Assembly (NCBI RefSeq): GCF_001486505.1
Contig: NZ_LN909066.1
Span: 385,795 to 449,794 of the forward strand
Length of the DNA stretch: 64,000 bases
Reading direction: 5' to 3'
Source of the DNA: Paenibacillus rubinfantis
GTDB lineage: Bacteria; Bacillota; Bacilli; Paenibacillales; Paenibacillaceae
Below are positions 1-7,468 of the stretch, piece by piece. A program made the position numbers and the translations under genes. Below the pieces are notes generated by a model, which made no database searches, was not told the origin of the DNA, and was given only the letters and a program-made list of their open reading frames with translations. The first letter of the stretch is position 1. Each line of letters opens with the position of its first letter.

Positions 1-167
1 ATAAATACGACGGATTCGCCCCGGTTCAGCCGTTTCTCCAAAAACCGCCGGGCCCCCTCCATATCCGAGGCTTGTTCATAAAATTGGCGATACTCATCAA
101 AGAGCTGAGCGAGCGGTTCCAAATCCCCGGACGCCACTTCACGAATAATGATTGGTGAATGATTCAT
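1..167 (-). CDS. GNAT family N-acetyltransferase, N-terminal part (cut by window edge)
   Basis: Only the first 55 codons are inside the window. Translation from the ATG at 165-167 begins MNHSPIIIREVASGDLEPLA and continues with LFDEYRQFY. This looks like the beta1-alpha1 start of a GNAT acyltransferase, in which a conserved I-R-x-A/V-x-x-x-D opening is followed by a helix. The acetyl-CoA binding motif would lie beyond the window, so neither activity nor substrate can be judged. It runs in the same direction as the next gene upstream (185-859) with a gap of 17 bases. Confidence 0.6.
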   Translation of the reverse strand, partial: MNHSPIIIREVASGDLEPLAQLFDEYRQFYEQASDMEGARRFLEKRLNRGESVVF

Positions 168-184
168 AGGTGCATCTCCATCTC

Positions 185-859
185 TTATTGGATTGTAGTT
201 TCTAAGGTCACATCGGTGGCGCTCATCGAGAGCTCGTGTAATCCAGTACCCGGAGCGTCCAGAAGCAGCCGGAAATCAACAAAATTAGGCCTAGTCCAAT
301 CGATTTCCTCATACAAGCAAAGGCTGCCCTGTATAAGCTCAGGGCTTTCGGCGCAAAGAAGGTTTACGTTCCGATATAGGAGACGCGTTTCGTGTTCCTT
401 GCCGATCTCCTTAAGCATCATCTCAACACTACCATCATCGAGCGGGTTAAACACCTTGATTTGGGCATCGTGAAATCGGACATTCTCTCGAAGACGCTGA
501 GCACCTACAGGAAGGTCTTGCTTTATCTGTTCGTACCTATCGTTGTATTCGTTGCAGCGTCGTTTCCATTCAGCCTCCCAGGCGGCTTTCCACTCACTGA
601 TCCAGGCTGCCTCCGCAGGATTTGGCCATTTTGACGTCATCAGGCTTCCATCAAGAACCTGGGGATGAACGTCTGGAGGAAGATGTTTTAGCATAAGAGG
701 TTGGATGTATTCATACATCTTCTTAGCTTCTTCCGCATAATCCCTGCCTTGTTCGGCATACCAAGCTTGGTCTGCCTCCAGCTCTTGCTCTGAATCCGGA
801 TAAACCCAATACCCCCGAATTTGCATCTGCTCATACATCGCTTTAGTAAAATAATTCAA
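185..859 (-). CDS. Hypothetical protein, DUF4085-like
   Basis: This is an acidic, soluble protein of about 224 residues with no signal peptide or membrane segment. The opening NYFTKAMYEQMQIRGYW and the following helix rich in Y, E and W resemble the uncharacterised DUF4085 family of Bacillaceae and Paenibacillaceae. That match is from memory and was not searched. The middle (EAAWISEWKAAWEAEWKRR) is tryptophan-rich and probably helical, while the C-terminal third looks like beta-strands. I chose the TTG at 859 because GGGAG lies nine bases upstream; a GTG at 865 is the alternative. No function is known to me. Confidence 0.6.
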   Translation of the reverse strand: MNYFTKAMYEQMQIRGYWVYPDSEQELEADQAWYAEQGRDYAEEAKKMYEYIQPLMLKHLPPDVHPQVLDGSLMTSKWPNPAEAAWISEWKAAWEAEWKRRCNEYNDRYEQIKQDLPVGAQRLRENVRFHDAQIKVFNPLDDGSVEMMLKEIGKEHETRLLYRNVNLLCAESPELIQGSLCLYEEIDWTRPNFVDFRLLLDAPGTGLHELSMSATDVTLETTIQ

Positions 860-881
860 CCTCACGCACTCCCATCACCGC

Positions 882-1235
882 TTACATCTCCAACTCCAGC
901 AATCGGCGGAGCTGCCACTGCCGCTCCTGCTCGGTCCGCGCCTTAGACGCGGTTGCATCGTTCGCGGCATAGGCCATCGCCTTGGCGGCGTAGGTGGCGC
1001 TATGCGCCGCGTGCCCCGCCACATGCGCGGTAGCCGCCGCGTGGCCGGCCCAGGCGCGAGCCGCTTCGATAGCCAGCCTCGGCCGCAGATCCTCCGGCCG
1101 CTCCGCCTCGAAGCAGGCCAGCACGCGTTCGGCGCAATCCGCCGCCCATAACGCCAACGTACGCTGACTCATCTGCTCCGCTTGGTCGGCGATGGTTCGC
1201 TTGATTTTTACGTCGACAAACTTCCTGGATTCCAA
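882..1235 (-). CDS. Imm-5-like putative immunity protein
   Basis: This small helical protein of 117 residues carries LALWAADCAERVLACFE, then RPRLAIEAARAWAGH, then a long alanine-rich run (ATAHVAGHAAHSATYAAKA). This arrangement matches proteins annotated as Imm-5-like putative immunity proteins, which are thought to neutralise polymorphic toxins. The start is a TTG at 1235 with GGGG nine bases upstream. No toxin gene lies beside it in this window, so it is an orphan here. Family membership is inferred from motif recall; a function in toxin protection is only predicted for the family. Confidence 0.65.
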   Translation of the reverse strand: MESRKFVDVKIKRTIADQAEQMSQRTLALWAADCAERVLACFEAERPEDLRPRLAIEAARAWAGHAAATAHVAGHAAHSATYAAKAMAYAANDATASKARTEQERQWQLRRLLELEM

Positions 1236-1265
1236 TGTGGATTTTCCCCTTTCCCCAAAACGAAG

Positions 1266-1544
1266 CTAGTTGAACATCCCCCAGTAGACAATAAACAAGA
1301 GCACCAGGATCACTCCGGCAGTAATGGCCAATTTTTGGATCAAAATTCCGTATATTTTTTTCAGGTGCAAATAGGATTCCGTTAGAATAAATAGACCGGC
1401 AAAGATCGTTACGACCATGCCCAGACTACGAACCAACCCGATGATCGGGCGAAGCAGAAAGAAATCCGCCGCCGGAAAAGGCGCCAGACAAAACCCAGCG
1501 CCGACCAAAAAAGCGTATAACAGGCTTTTTTCCTTGCTCAACAT
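1266..1544 (-). CDS. Small integral membrane protein
   Basis: The product is about 92 residues with two or three predicted transmembrane helices: LLYAFLVGAGFCLAPF, a helix around GLVRSLGMVVTIFAGLFIL, and a C-terminal helix near ITAGVILVLLFIVYWG. I do not recognise a family. The ATG at 1544 is preferred over two upstream GTG codons because AAGGA sits seven bases before it. It begins only 15 bases after the stop of the VanZ tail fragment and reads in the same direction, so it could have been the downstream gene of an intact VanZ-containing operon. Confidence 0.5.
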   Translation of the reverse strand: MLSKEKSLLYAFLVGAGFCLAPFPAADFFLLRPIIGLVRSLGMVVTIFAGLFILTESYLHLKKIYGILIQKLAITAGVILVLLFIVYWGMFN

Positions 1545-1559
1545 CACCACGTCCTTCGC

Positions 1560-1682
1560 TTATTCGGCTTGCAAATATTCCTCATATATTTTATATATGC
1601 TGGCACCTAGCAGAAAACCCGCCGCGTTCAAAATCAGATCGTCGACGTCAATCGAAGTATCGAGTGATGCACGGCCCACCTT
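1560..1682 (-). pseudogene. VanZ-like protein, C-terminal remnant
   Basis: The 40 codons between the NUDIX stop (1683-1685) and a TAA at 1560-1562 read KVGRASLDTSIDVDDLILN, then AAGFLLGASIYKIYEEYLQAE. The G-R-x-x-D-x-x-I-D-x-D-D-L-I-L-N-x-x-G pattern is the C-terminal signature of VanZ-family membrane proteins. The rest of the VanZ gene is missing. The fragment is in the same frame as the NUDIX gene, with only that gene's TAG between them. The simplest reading is a deletion that fused the NUDIX gene to the tail of a VanZ gene. Low-level stop-codon read-through would produce a fusion, but nothing here shows that it happens. Confidence 0.6.
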
Positions 1683-2336
1683 CTATTCTTTGGTTCCACC
1701 CTCGGTGGCCTCTTGTTCGATCCAGTTAAATAACAGCTGATAATACTCGTCCGAATTGGGCGTAAAATCCGTGAGCCGCCAGGTGGCCTGCTGTTCCCGC
1801 AACCCCCCGCTAATCTCGTCCACGTAAACTCCGGCAGACGTCAACAGATCGCGTTTCCCGCAGCGCAGCTCCCTAAATTCCTGCAACCCCACCCAATAAA
1901 GTCCTGTCAGTTCCTCCGTCTGGATGCGGTAATCGAGCAAAGGGCGTTCGTTTTCGTAGATAAAAACATGGTTGATCTCACGATCAATCCAATCAGGTGA
2001 GAGTAAATGCTCCTGGGCCACCCTGCCGATATAAGTCAATTCCTCAACCGGTACCGCTAAACCAAGCTCCTCTTCGAGTTCACGGATCCCGTCTTTCACG
2101 TCTTCTCCCGCTTGGAGATGCCCAGCACAGGACGTATCCAGTAACAACGGGAACACATCCTTGTTGGGATGACGCCGTTGAAATAAAAGAGAGGGTTCGC
2201 CCTCGGCATCCCTTTGGATGATCCAGCAATGAAAGGTTTGGTGCCATAGCCCTTGGGCATGGACCTTTTGTCTGGAGGCAGTACCCAGCTTCCTCATATC
2301 CTCGGTATAGATGTCAAACATTTCAGTTTCGCTCAT
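1683..2336 (-). CDS. NUDIX hydrolase
   Basis: This 217-residue protein carries a Nudix box, GHLQAGEDVKDGIRELEEEL followed by GL, at about residues 71-92. Counted strictly, the spacing between the first box glutamate and REL is one residue shorter than the textbook GX5EX7REUXEEXGU. The catalytic REXXEE core is intact. The lead-in PLLLDTSCAGHL is typical of the large group of Firmicute NUDIX proteins related to isopentenyl-diphosphate-isomerase-like hydrolases, whose substrates are unknown. It has an ATG start with GGAGG upstream. The C-terminal end, EATEGGTKE, abuts a VanZ remnant in the same frame and may not be the ancestral terminus. Confidence 0.85.
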   Translation of the reverse strand: MSETEMFDIYTEDMRKLGTASRQKVHAQGLWHQTFHCWIIQRDAEGEPSLLFQRRHPNKDVFPLLLDTSCAGHLQAGEDVKDGIRELEEELGLAVPVEELTYIGRVAQEHLLSPDWIDREINHVFIYENERPLLDYRIQTEELTGLYWVGLQEFRELRCGKRDLLTSAGVYVDEISGGLREQQATWRLTDFTPNSDEYYQLLFNWIEQEATEGGTKE

Positions 2337-2416
2337 GCTGTCCTGTCCTCCAAGTCAGTTTGTTCCATATCCCTTTGTCTTTACGCTTGATGCTCCGCCC
2401 CACCGAGAAGGAGTTG

Positions 2417-2977
2417 CTACAACCGAAACCGCTCCTGAATGATTTTAGCCGCCTCGTTTGGTGGGCAAGCGGTATTGTTGATTTTGATATAGTTAAGTTT
2501 CTTGATTTCGCCGTCCAAAGAGTTTAACCGATATTTCTCCAGGGTACGGAGAAGATCTCTTTCCGAGCGCTCCAAATTTCGTTTGCTTGGCTTATGCAGC
2601 AAACGATGCGGATCACGGTTGCGGATCAGCCGCTCTTCCAAATCGGCCTCCAGCTCCACATAGTACACTTCCCCACCCTGGGATTCAAAAATCCGGCTGA
2701 TATGTTCAACATATTCCCTGTCCGAGGGGAGGTCAAACGCCCAAACATAGGTAAAAATCAAACCAGGCAAGTCGCTTTTCGCCACTTCTTTAAAGATTTC
2801 CTCTCGAAACAAACCAACCAACCGTTTTCCGGAGGGAGATCCATAGTCAAAAAAATGCGACACCAGCTCAATCGTCATATGATTATGAAACAGCTTTAAT
2901 CCAGTTAACTTCTCCAACTCCTGGCCCACCGACATTTTGCCTACAGCCTGGGGTCCAAAAATAATGACAAGCTTCAT
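2417..2977 (-). CDS. P-loop ATPase, shikimate-kinase-like
   Basis: The product has 186 residues. The N-terminus KLVIIFGPQAVGKMSVGQEL is a Walker A loop (GPQAVGKMS) in which the usual final Ser/Thr is replaced by Met-Ser. LTGLKLFHNHMTIELVSHFF follows, typical of small stand-alone AAA or shikimate-kinase-like proteins often annotated as AAA family ATPase. The lid-like region has several basic residues (RLIRNRDPHRLLHKPSKRN) that could bind phosphate. It is probably a small-molecule or nucleotide kinase of unknown substrate. It has an ATG start with a GGAAGG site upstream, and a hairpin separates it from the gene behind. Confidence 0.75.
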   Translation of the reverse strand: MKLVIIFGPQAVGKMSVGQELEKLTGLKLFHNHMTIELVSHFFDYGSPSGKRLVGLFREEIFKEVAKSDLPGLIFTYVWAFDLPSDREYVEHISRIFESQGGEVYYVELEADLEERLIRNRDPHRLLHKPSKRNLERSERDLLRTLEKYRLNSLDGEIKKLNYIKINNTACPPNEAAKIIQERFRL

Positions 2978-3007
2978 CTATGGCGCCCACCTTCCGTCTA
3001 TAATACA

Positions 3008-3038
3008 ACCCGGCCCTCGTATACGTTTGTGGCCGGGT
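3008..3038 (-). terminator. Hairpin between two minus-strand genes, weak terminator
   Basis: ACCCGGCC (3008-3015) pairs with GGCCGGGT (3031-3038) around a 15-base loop. It lies just after the stop of the acetyltransferase at 3057 when read on the minus strand. The bases that follow are T-rich only in part (TTGTATTATAG), so termination may be inefficient. Confidence 0.4.
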
Positions 3039-3056
3039 CATGAAGGATTTGCTAAC

Positions 3057-3626
3057 CTAGTTGCGGCGAGGCAGCTTTGCATCCAGATAGGATGTCTGGC
3101 AATCGTCCCGCAGCAGTTCCATGTAAATTTCGTCGAAGTAGTCATTGTTCACGTAGTAGCTTCGCGATCTGCGGCCAAACACGCGGAAGCCCGCTTTTTC
3201 GTAGCATCGGATGGCCGGTTGGTTGAACTCAAAGACGCGCAGCATGATGTTGTTGAGGTTCAGGATTTTAAATCCGTATTCACAAATGAGCTGCAGCGCC
3301 TCGGTCCCGTACCCTTGCCCCCGCTGGCCCTCGTCGCCCAAGAAGATCCCGACCTCCGCCACTCTGCGGACATGATCGATGGCAAACAACGAGCAATTGC
3401 CTAGTAATTGGTCTCCATCCAGCTGAACGATCGCGTAATTTTGACCTTCCTTGGCCAAGTCCTCCAAAAATTTCTGCTCCCGTTGCAACCCGATTACTTC
3501 ACGGGAAGTCCCCAGCCGGACGGAAACGGAAAGATCGTTGATCCAATGAGCATACGTCTCCGCATCCTCCGGATTCACCGGGGACAAGTACAGTCTGGAC
3601 CCCACCAGCTTCTTAAAATACTTCAT
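3057..3626 (-). CDS. GNAT family N-acetyltransferase
   Basis: This 189-residue single-domain GNAT belongs to the RimJ/RimL-like branch. The acetyl-CoA loop reads GDEGQRGQGYGTEAL at about residues 97-111, which fits the R/Q-x-x-G-x-G/A consensus, followed by the expected helix (LICEYGF) and the N-x-x-A-x-x-x-Y-E-K-A-G-F motif (NQPAIRCYEKAGF). It probably acetylates the amino group of a small molecule or peptide; the acceptor is unknown. It has an ATG start preceded by GGGAG. It is the last gene before a hairpin. Confidence 0.85.
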   Translation of the reverse strand: MKYFKKLVGSRLYLSPVNPEDAETYAHWINDLSVSVRLGTSREVIGLQREQKFLEDLAKEGQNYAIVQLDGDQLLGNCSLFAIDHVRRVAEVGIFLGDEGQRGQGYGTEALQLICEYGFKILNLNNIMLRVFEFNQPAIRCYEKAGFRVFGRRSRSYYVNNDYFDEIYMELLRDDCQTSYLDAKLPRRN

Positions 3627-3678
3627 CGGTTATCTCCCTCTCTAATGATGGCATGAGTCTCACCTGCCGATTCTTTTT

Positions 3679-4137
3679 CTATACAAGATACGCTTTACGC
3701 GCTTCGATTTGACTCCGATGGTGATGATCATGCCATATAAAATCACGCAGATAGGAATCGACCGTAAAATCCCCATAGGTTCGACTGAACCTCTCCTCGT
3801 CCAGGCCTTCAATCGTCTCGATGATCATCTGACGATAGTGCACGGCAAGCTGGGTAAGCTCCGATTTCGGCTTCGATCTTCCGAACTCGACGGACTCCCG
3901 GTTAAAGACATCAAAATCGAGCTCCTGCAGCGTGACAGGTTGATCCTGCGAAATCGGCTGAATCGCTTCCTCCCAGAAATACTTGTCCCACCCCATCAAG
4001 TGGCTGACCAGCCCGTGTACGGACCATTTCCCTTCTTCGATCGGCTTTTCCCAATCCAATGGCTCAAGTTCCTTGACATAGCCAATCCACTCGCGGAATT
4101 GTGCCAACAGCTCGGCTTTAGTTTCTTGTTTCGTCAT
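3679..4137 (-). CDS. DinB/DfsB-like four-helix protein
   Basis: The protein is about 152 residues, with helices and histidines placed as in the DinB/YfiT metal-binding superfamily: KWSVHGLVSHLMGWDKYFWE near the first helix pair, and RDFIWHDHHHRSQIE near the end. It is most like the ClbS/DfsB subgroup, some members of which hydrolyse or protect against small toxic metabolites. That role is not shown here. The ATG at 4137 is preferred because GGAGG lies 12 bases upstream. It overlaps the end of the preceding acetyltransferase gene by 20 bases, so translation of the two is probably coupled. Confidence 0.75.
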   Translation of the reverse strand: MTKQETKAELLAQFREWIGYVKELEPLDWEKPIEEGKWSVHGLVSHLMGWDKYFWEEAIQPISQDQPVTLQELDFDVFNRESVEFGRSKPKSELTQLAVHYRQMIIETIEGLDEERFSRTYGDFTVDSYLRDFIWHDHHHRSQIEARKAYLV

Positions 4138-4681
4138 TCCCGATTTCCCCCTCCGTTTCAAACTCCCTGGCTAAAATCGAATATTGATAGGAATCCCGCC
4201 AGCTCCCCTTATGCCAACGATGTTCCCGGAAATGGCCTTCATAACGCATCCCCAGCTTTTGCATGACTTTGGCGGATCCTATATTCCCCGGCCGGCAGGT
4301 CGCGTAGATCCGGTGCAGTCCTAACTCATGAAAGCCCATACGTACCAAGGCTTTTGCCGCTTCCGTCGCGTATCCCTGGCCCCAAAAAGACCGGTTAAAA
4401 CAATAGCCTAGCTCGGCTTGTCGATACCCCTCCAGAAATAAGCCGCAGCCGCCGATCAATTGACCGGTTTCTTGGAGGACTACAGCGAAATCATATGCAG
4501 TCCGCGGCACGTGTTCCTGCTTCTGGATCACTTGTCTTAAGTAGTCCTGCGTCTCCTCCGCCGAATTTGGCCCCCAGAGCATATGCTCCACCACCAGCGA
4601 ATCAGAGGCATACGCATGCACCGCTTGTTCGTCCTCCAAACTAAATTCCTTAAGCCGTAGACGCCCCGTACTTAATTCCAT
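4118..4681 (-). CDS. GNAT family N-acetyltransferase, RimJ/RimL-like
   Basis: The product has 187 residues. It opens with LSTGRLRLKEFSLEDEQAV, the classic start of RimJ/RimL-type acetyltransferases. The acetyl-CoA loop is RSFWGQGYATEAAKALVRMG at about residues 97-116, followed by NIGSAKVMQKLGMRYEGHFR, the conserved N-x-x-S-x-x-v-x-x-K-x-G-F/M-x-x-E-G signature. It is likely to acetylate an N-terminal or side-chain amine; the target is unknown. It is translationally coupled to the DinB-like gene that starts inside its 3' end. It has an ATG start with GGCAGGAAG upstream. Confidence 0.88.
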   Translation of the reverse strand: MELSTGRLRLKEFSLEDEQAVHAYASDSLVVEHMLWGPNSAEETQDYLRQVIQKQEHVPRTAYDFAVVLQETGQLIGGCGLFLEGYRQAELGYCFNRSFWGQGYATEAAKALVRMGFHELGLHRIYATCRPGNIGSAKVMQKLGMRYEGHFREHRWHKGSWRDSYQYSILAREFETEGEIGNDETRN

Positions 4682-4871
4682 CTTCCTGCCCCCAGTTCAG
4701 CTCCATATTAACGCCATGTAATCCTCGTCAAAATAGCAATCGAAGGATTTGGTAGATTGTCGCATCTCCTTCCTCTAGTAATCGCAATTGCATCTCATCC
4801 CCCCGTGCAACACTTAGTTGATACCAGAATACCAGAACCCTATGGATTTGAAAAACCTGTAAAAAATCTGG

Positions 4872-4900
4872 TTGTAAACTCCATCTTTAAATGGTAATCT
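4872..4900 (+). promoter_or_regulatory. Candidate sigma-A promoter of the GH16 glucanase gene
   Basis: TTGTAA at 4872-4877 and TAATCT at 4895-4900 are separated by 17 bases, a normal spacing for a vegetative promoter. The predicted start of transcription falls inside the palindromic operator just downstream. The rest of the 320-base gap (4682-5004) shows no further gene. Confidence 0.5.
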
Positions 4901-4906
4901 ATGTAA

Positions 4907-4920
4907 TGATAGCGCTATCA
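4907..4920 (+). promoter_or_regulatory. cre/LacI-type operator upstream of the GH16 gene
   Basis: TGATAGCGCTATCA is a perfect 14-base palindrome and fits the CcpA cre consensus TGWNANCGNTNWCA at every fixed position. It overlaps the expected +1 of the predicted promoter, the position for repression. Binding by CcpA (glucose repression) or by a local LacI-family regulator cannot be told apart from sequence alone. Confidence 0.65.
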
Positions 4921-4930
4921 TATGCAATCG

Positions 4931-4940
4931 AAACCGGTTT
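4931..4940 (+). promoter_or_regulatory. Second CG-centred palindrome in the GH16 leader
   Basis: AAACCGGTTT is a perfect 10-base palindrome ten bases after the cre-like site. It resembles a half-size LacI-family operator and could be a second binding site, but a match of this length can occur by chance. Confidence 0.3.
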
Positions 4941-5004
4941 AGTATGAACAACATCGCATGTGGCAAGTTAGCCCAAACCCTTCATTTTTGAAAGGAGCGA
5001 ATTC

Positions 5005-6255
5005 ATGATGCGAAAACGCAGTAAACCGTTTCTCCTCTTTCTGTTGCTTACCCTCTTGGTCGTCTTTATCCCTACACCCGGTACCACCAGTGCGGCTCCC
5101 AACTGGAGGCTGGTCTGGAGCGATGAATTTAACGGTAACTCGCTGAATCGTGCGAACTGGACTCCCGAAATTGGCACCGGGACAAACGGTTGGGGGAACA
5201 ACGAGCTTCAATACTATACCGACCGGCCGCAAAACGTACAGGTCTCTGGCGGTAATCTGGTGATCACCGCCCAGCGGGAGAATTACGAAGGTCGAAATTA
5301 CACCTCGGCGCGAATCAAGACTCAAGGCTTAAAGAGCTTCACGTACGGAAAAATTGAAGCCCGGATCAAGCTTCCGACCGGACAAGGCTTGTGGCCGGCA
5401 TTCTGGATGCTGGGCGAAAACATTAGCTCGATCCGTTGGCCTTATTGCGGCGAAATCGATATTATGGAACGCGTAAACCATGAGGGGTCTGTCCATGGCA
5501 CCGTCCATTGGGACGCAAACGGACACGCCTCTTACGGCCGGACCTCCGGCAATCTGGATTTTTCCCAATTCCATACGTACACCGTGGAGTGGGACTCGAG
5601 TTATATTCGCTGGTTTGTTGATGGTGTTCAATACAATGAGTTTTATATCGCAAACAATACTGGAAACACAGAGGAATTCCAGAAACCATTCTTCCTCCTG
5701 CTGAATCTGGCCGTCGGCGGCAACTGGCCGGGCAGTCCGGACGGGGGGACGCCTTTCCCAGCGCAAATGCTCGTGGATTATGTTCGCGTTTATCAGGATC
5801 AACCGGGTTCCTCGCCAATCCTTGAAAACGGCGCTGTCTATACCATCGCTTCCAAAGTCAGCGGCAAGGTGCTGGATGTGGTTGACGTCTCCACTGCGGA
5901 AGGAGCCAAGATTCAGCAGTGGACCAACTATAGCGCCAGCAATCAACGCTTCCGGCTGGATCACACGGGCGACGGTTCCTATAAGTTGACCGCCATCCAT
6001 AGCGGCAAGGTGGTGGACGTACCAAGCGCAAGCACAGCTACCGGCGTACAACTGCAACAGTGGACCGATAACGGCAGCGACGCGCAGCGTTGGCGTATCG
6101 TTGATGCAGGCGGCGGTTACTTCAAGCTGGTATCCAAAGCCAGCGGTTTGGTGATGGATGTGTCCGGCGCCTCTACAGCTGACGGCGCAGCGGTTCAGCA
6201 GTGGACGGACAACGGTACGGACGCGCAGAAGTGGCTGTTTACGAAAGTGAACTAA
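5005..6255 (+). CDS. Secreted GH16 endo-beta-glucanase with ricin-type lectin domain
   Basis: This extracellular glycoside hydrolase is probably an endo-1,3-beta-glucanase (laminarinase) or lichenase. Residues 1-31 form a signal peptide ending TTSAA. The GH16 jelly-roll spans about 34-266 and holds the catalytic motif EIDIME at 150-155 (nucleophile E150, D152, acid/base E155), with LWPAFWMLG just before it. Residues 272-416 form a ricin-B-like CBM13/RICIN trefoil with three QQW repeats. The lectin part likely binds the polysaccharide. AGGAG lies nine bases before the ATG pair. It is monocistronic, with its own promoter, operator and terminator. The substrate assignment is from family knowledge. 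Confidence 0.92.
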   Translation: MMRKRSKPFLLFLLLTLLVVFIPTPGTTSAAPNWRLVWSDEFNGNSLNRANWTPEIGTGTNGWGNNELQYYTDRPQNVQVSGGNLVITAQRENYEGRNYTSARIKTQGLKSFTYGKIEARIKLPTGQGLWPAFWMLGENISSIRWPYCGEIDIMERVNHEGSVHGTVHWDANGHASYGRTSGNLDFSQFHTYTVEWDSSYIRWFVDGVQYNEFYIANNTGNTEEFQKPFFLLLNLAVGGNWPGSPDGGTPFPAQMLVDYVRVYQDQPGSSPILENGAVYTIASKVSGKVLDVVDVSTAEGAKIQQWTNYSASNQRFRLDHTGDGSYKLTAIHSGKVVDVPSASTATGVQLQQWTDNGSDAQRWRIVDAGGGYFKLVSKASGLVMDVSGASTADGAAVQQWTDNGTDAQKWLFTKVN

Positions 6256-6273
6256 GCTTGCAGTTCGGATTCG

Positions 6274-6303
6274 AAGGGGCGGAATGGGCTTCCGCCCTTT
6301 TTT
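6274..6303 (+). terminator. Rho-independent terminator of the GH16 gene
   Basis: AAGGGGCGGAA pairs with TTCCGCCCTT around a short loop and is followed by seven T residues. It begins 19 bases after the stop codon. Confidence 0.85.
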
Positions 6304-6781
6304 AGGTCAAGTCCTGGTTCTGAAGGAAACGGTGGATGCGCAGGCTGGCTGGAATATGCCCGCTACCTAGGATCAAGCTGCAAACGAGCAGAGGAACGAA
6401 AACGGAAGGCAGCAGAAACGAAGCGCTGATGAAATACAAAATCGGCATGACCGCCATCGGCACCGGAATCCCCAGCATCGGCGCATATAAGAAGCGATAC
6501 TGCCGATCGTTCCATAGATAGCGTATCCAGCCAATGACATATAACCCTAAGCTGAGGAGCATCCCTGCAAGTGCGAAACGTTCCAGCTTCCCTCCCACCT
6601 CCAGGGACGAGAATAAGGGCAGGACGATAGTACCCGCCCGTCCGATCCCTTCGGCGACTTGATAGAGCAAGTTTTCCTGAAGTTCCTTCCGCTCGGGCAT
6701 CAACTTTGGAGGCCATACCATAAACAAGATATTAGGAAGTAACACTGCAGCCGGAATCAGTAAACTGGACACATGCACCAT
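6302..6781 (-). CDS. Integral membrane protein, unknown function
   Basis: The product is about 159 residues with four predicted transmembrane helices: SLLIPAAVLLPNILFMVW, a helix near AGTIVLPLFSSLE, FALAGMLLSLGLYVIGWI, and a C-terminal pair including MAVMPILYFISASFLL. The loop RYLWNDRQYRFLYAPM between helices is aromatic and basic. I do not recognise the family. I placed the start at the ATG at 6781, which begins a clean hydrophobic N-terminus; an upstream TTG at 6826 lacks a ribosome site. It ends against the GH16 terminator and is convergent with that gene. Confidence 0.6.
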   Translation of the reverse strand: MVHVSSLLIPAAVLLPNILFMVWPPKLMPERKELQENLLYQVAEGIGRAGTIVLPLFSSLEVGGKLERFALAGMLLSLGLYVIGWIRYLWNDRQYRFLYAPMLGIPVPMAVMPILYFISASFLLPSVFVPLLVCSLILGSGHIPASLRIHRFLQNQDLT

Positions 6782-6863
6782 GGGGTTAGTCCGCCCTCTC
6801 TCCTCGCATTTTATCCAGCTTAGCAAAATTGGGCTAAAGGAGATGTGACATGCGTCCCTTCGT

Positions 6864-7313
6864 TCACGTTCTGTCCACCAATTGGATGGAGGGATTTCGA
6901 CGAATCAGCTCTTCGATGAACCGTTCCTGCTCTACCGGCGAAATAACGACGCTGCCCAAGACACCGGACCGGTAATGGATTTCGATGGCGTCGCGTGAGA
7001 ATAAGAGCCGATACCCCAACCAAATATTAGGATGCTGTGATATCCGAGTGATTTCCTCAAAACGAATTTTGGAACGGAACATCCCCCCTTTGACGAACAG
7101 AACCTCCTCTCGGATCACATAAGAGATATCAATCGCCAGCCAAGCCAGCAAAACGGTCACAAGCAAATCAGGCACGATAAGCCCCGCGAGTCCTCCCGGC
7201 GTCAGCGCTTGCGGATCGAGAAGCAGCGGCCAGAGAATGACCAGATTCGCCAGCAAAATTAACGCCGCCCACAAGCCTGCGAACAACGGATCCCGTTTTG
7301 TTTTGAATCGCAT
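6864..7313 (-). CDS. Bacterial PH-domain (YyaB-like) membrane protein
   Basis: This 149-residue protein has two N-terminal transmembrane segments (LWAALILLANLVILWPLLL and LLVTVLLAWLAIDISYV). A soluble region follows (REEVLFVKGGMFRSKIRFEEI, TRISQHPNI, FSRDAIEIHYRSG) with the pattern of bacterial PH-like domains of the bPH_2/DUF1200 type. Such proteins sit at the membrane and their ligands are unknown. The ATG at 7313 has a near-perfect AGGAGGGG four bases upstream; the longer reading frame is unlikely. It is divergent from the plus-strand gene at 7469. Confidence 0.7.
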   Translation of the reverse strand: MRFKTKRDPLFAGLWAALILLANLVILWPLLLDPQALTPGGLAGLIVPDLLVTVLLAWLAIDISYVIREEVLFVKGGMFRSKIRFEEITRISQHPNIWLGYRLLFSRDAIEIHYRSGVLGSVVISPVEQERFIEELIRRNPSIQLVDRT

Positions 7314-7468
7314 AGCACCCCTCCTGCCATACATACTCCACTTCATGTTCACGAAAATCTGCCCGTTTCACAGGAATTTCTAATTATATCCAAACCTTCC
7401 CCTCCCCATAACCGTTTGGCATGAGATAATGGCAGAAAATACGTATTCATCCATCTGGGGGTAATGAA

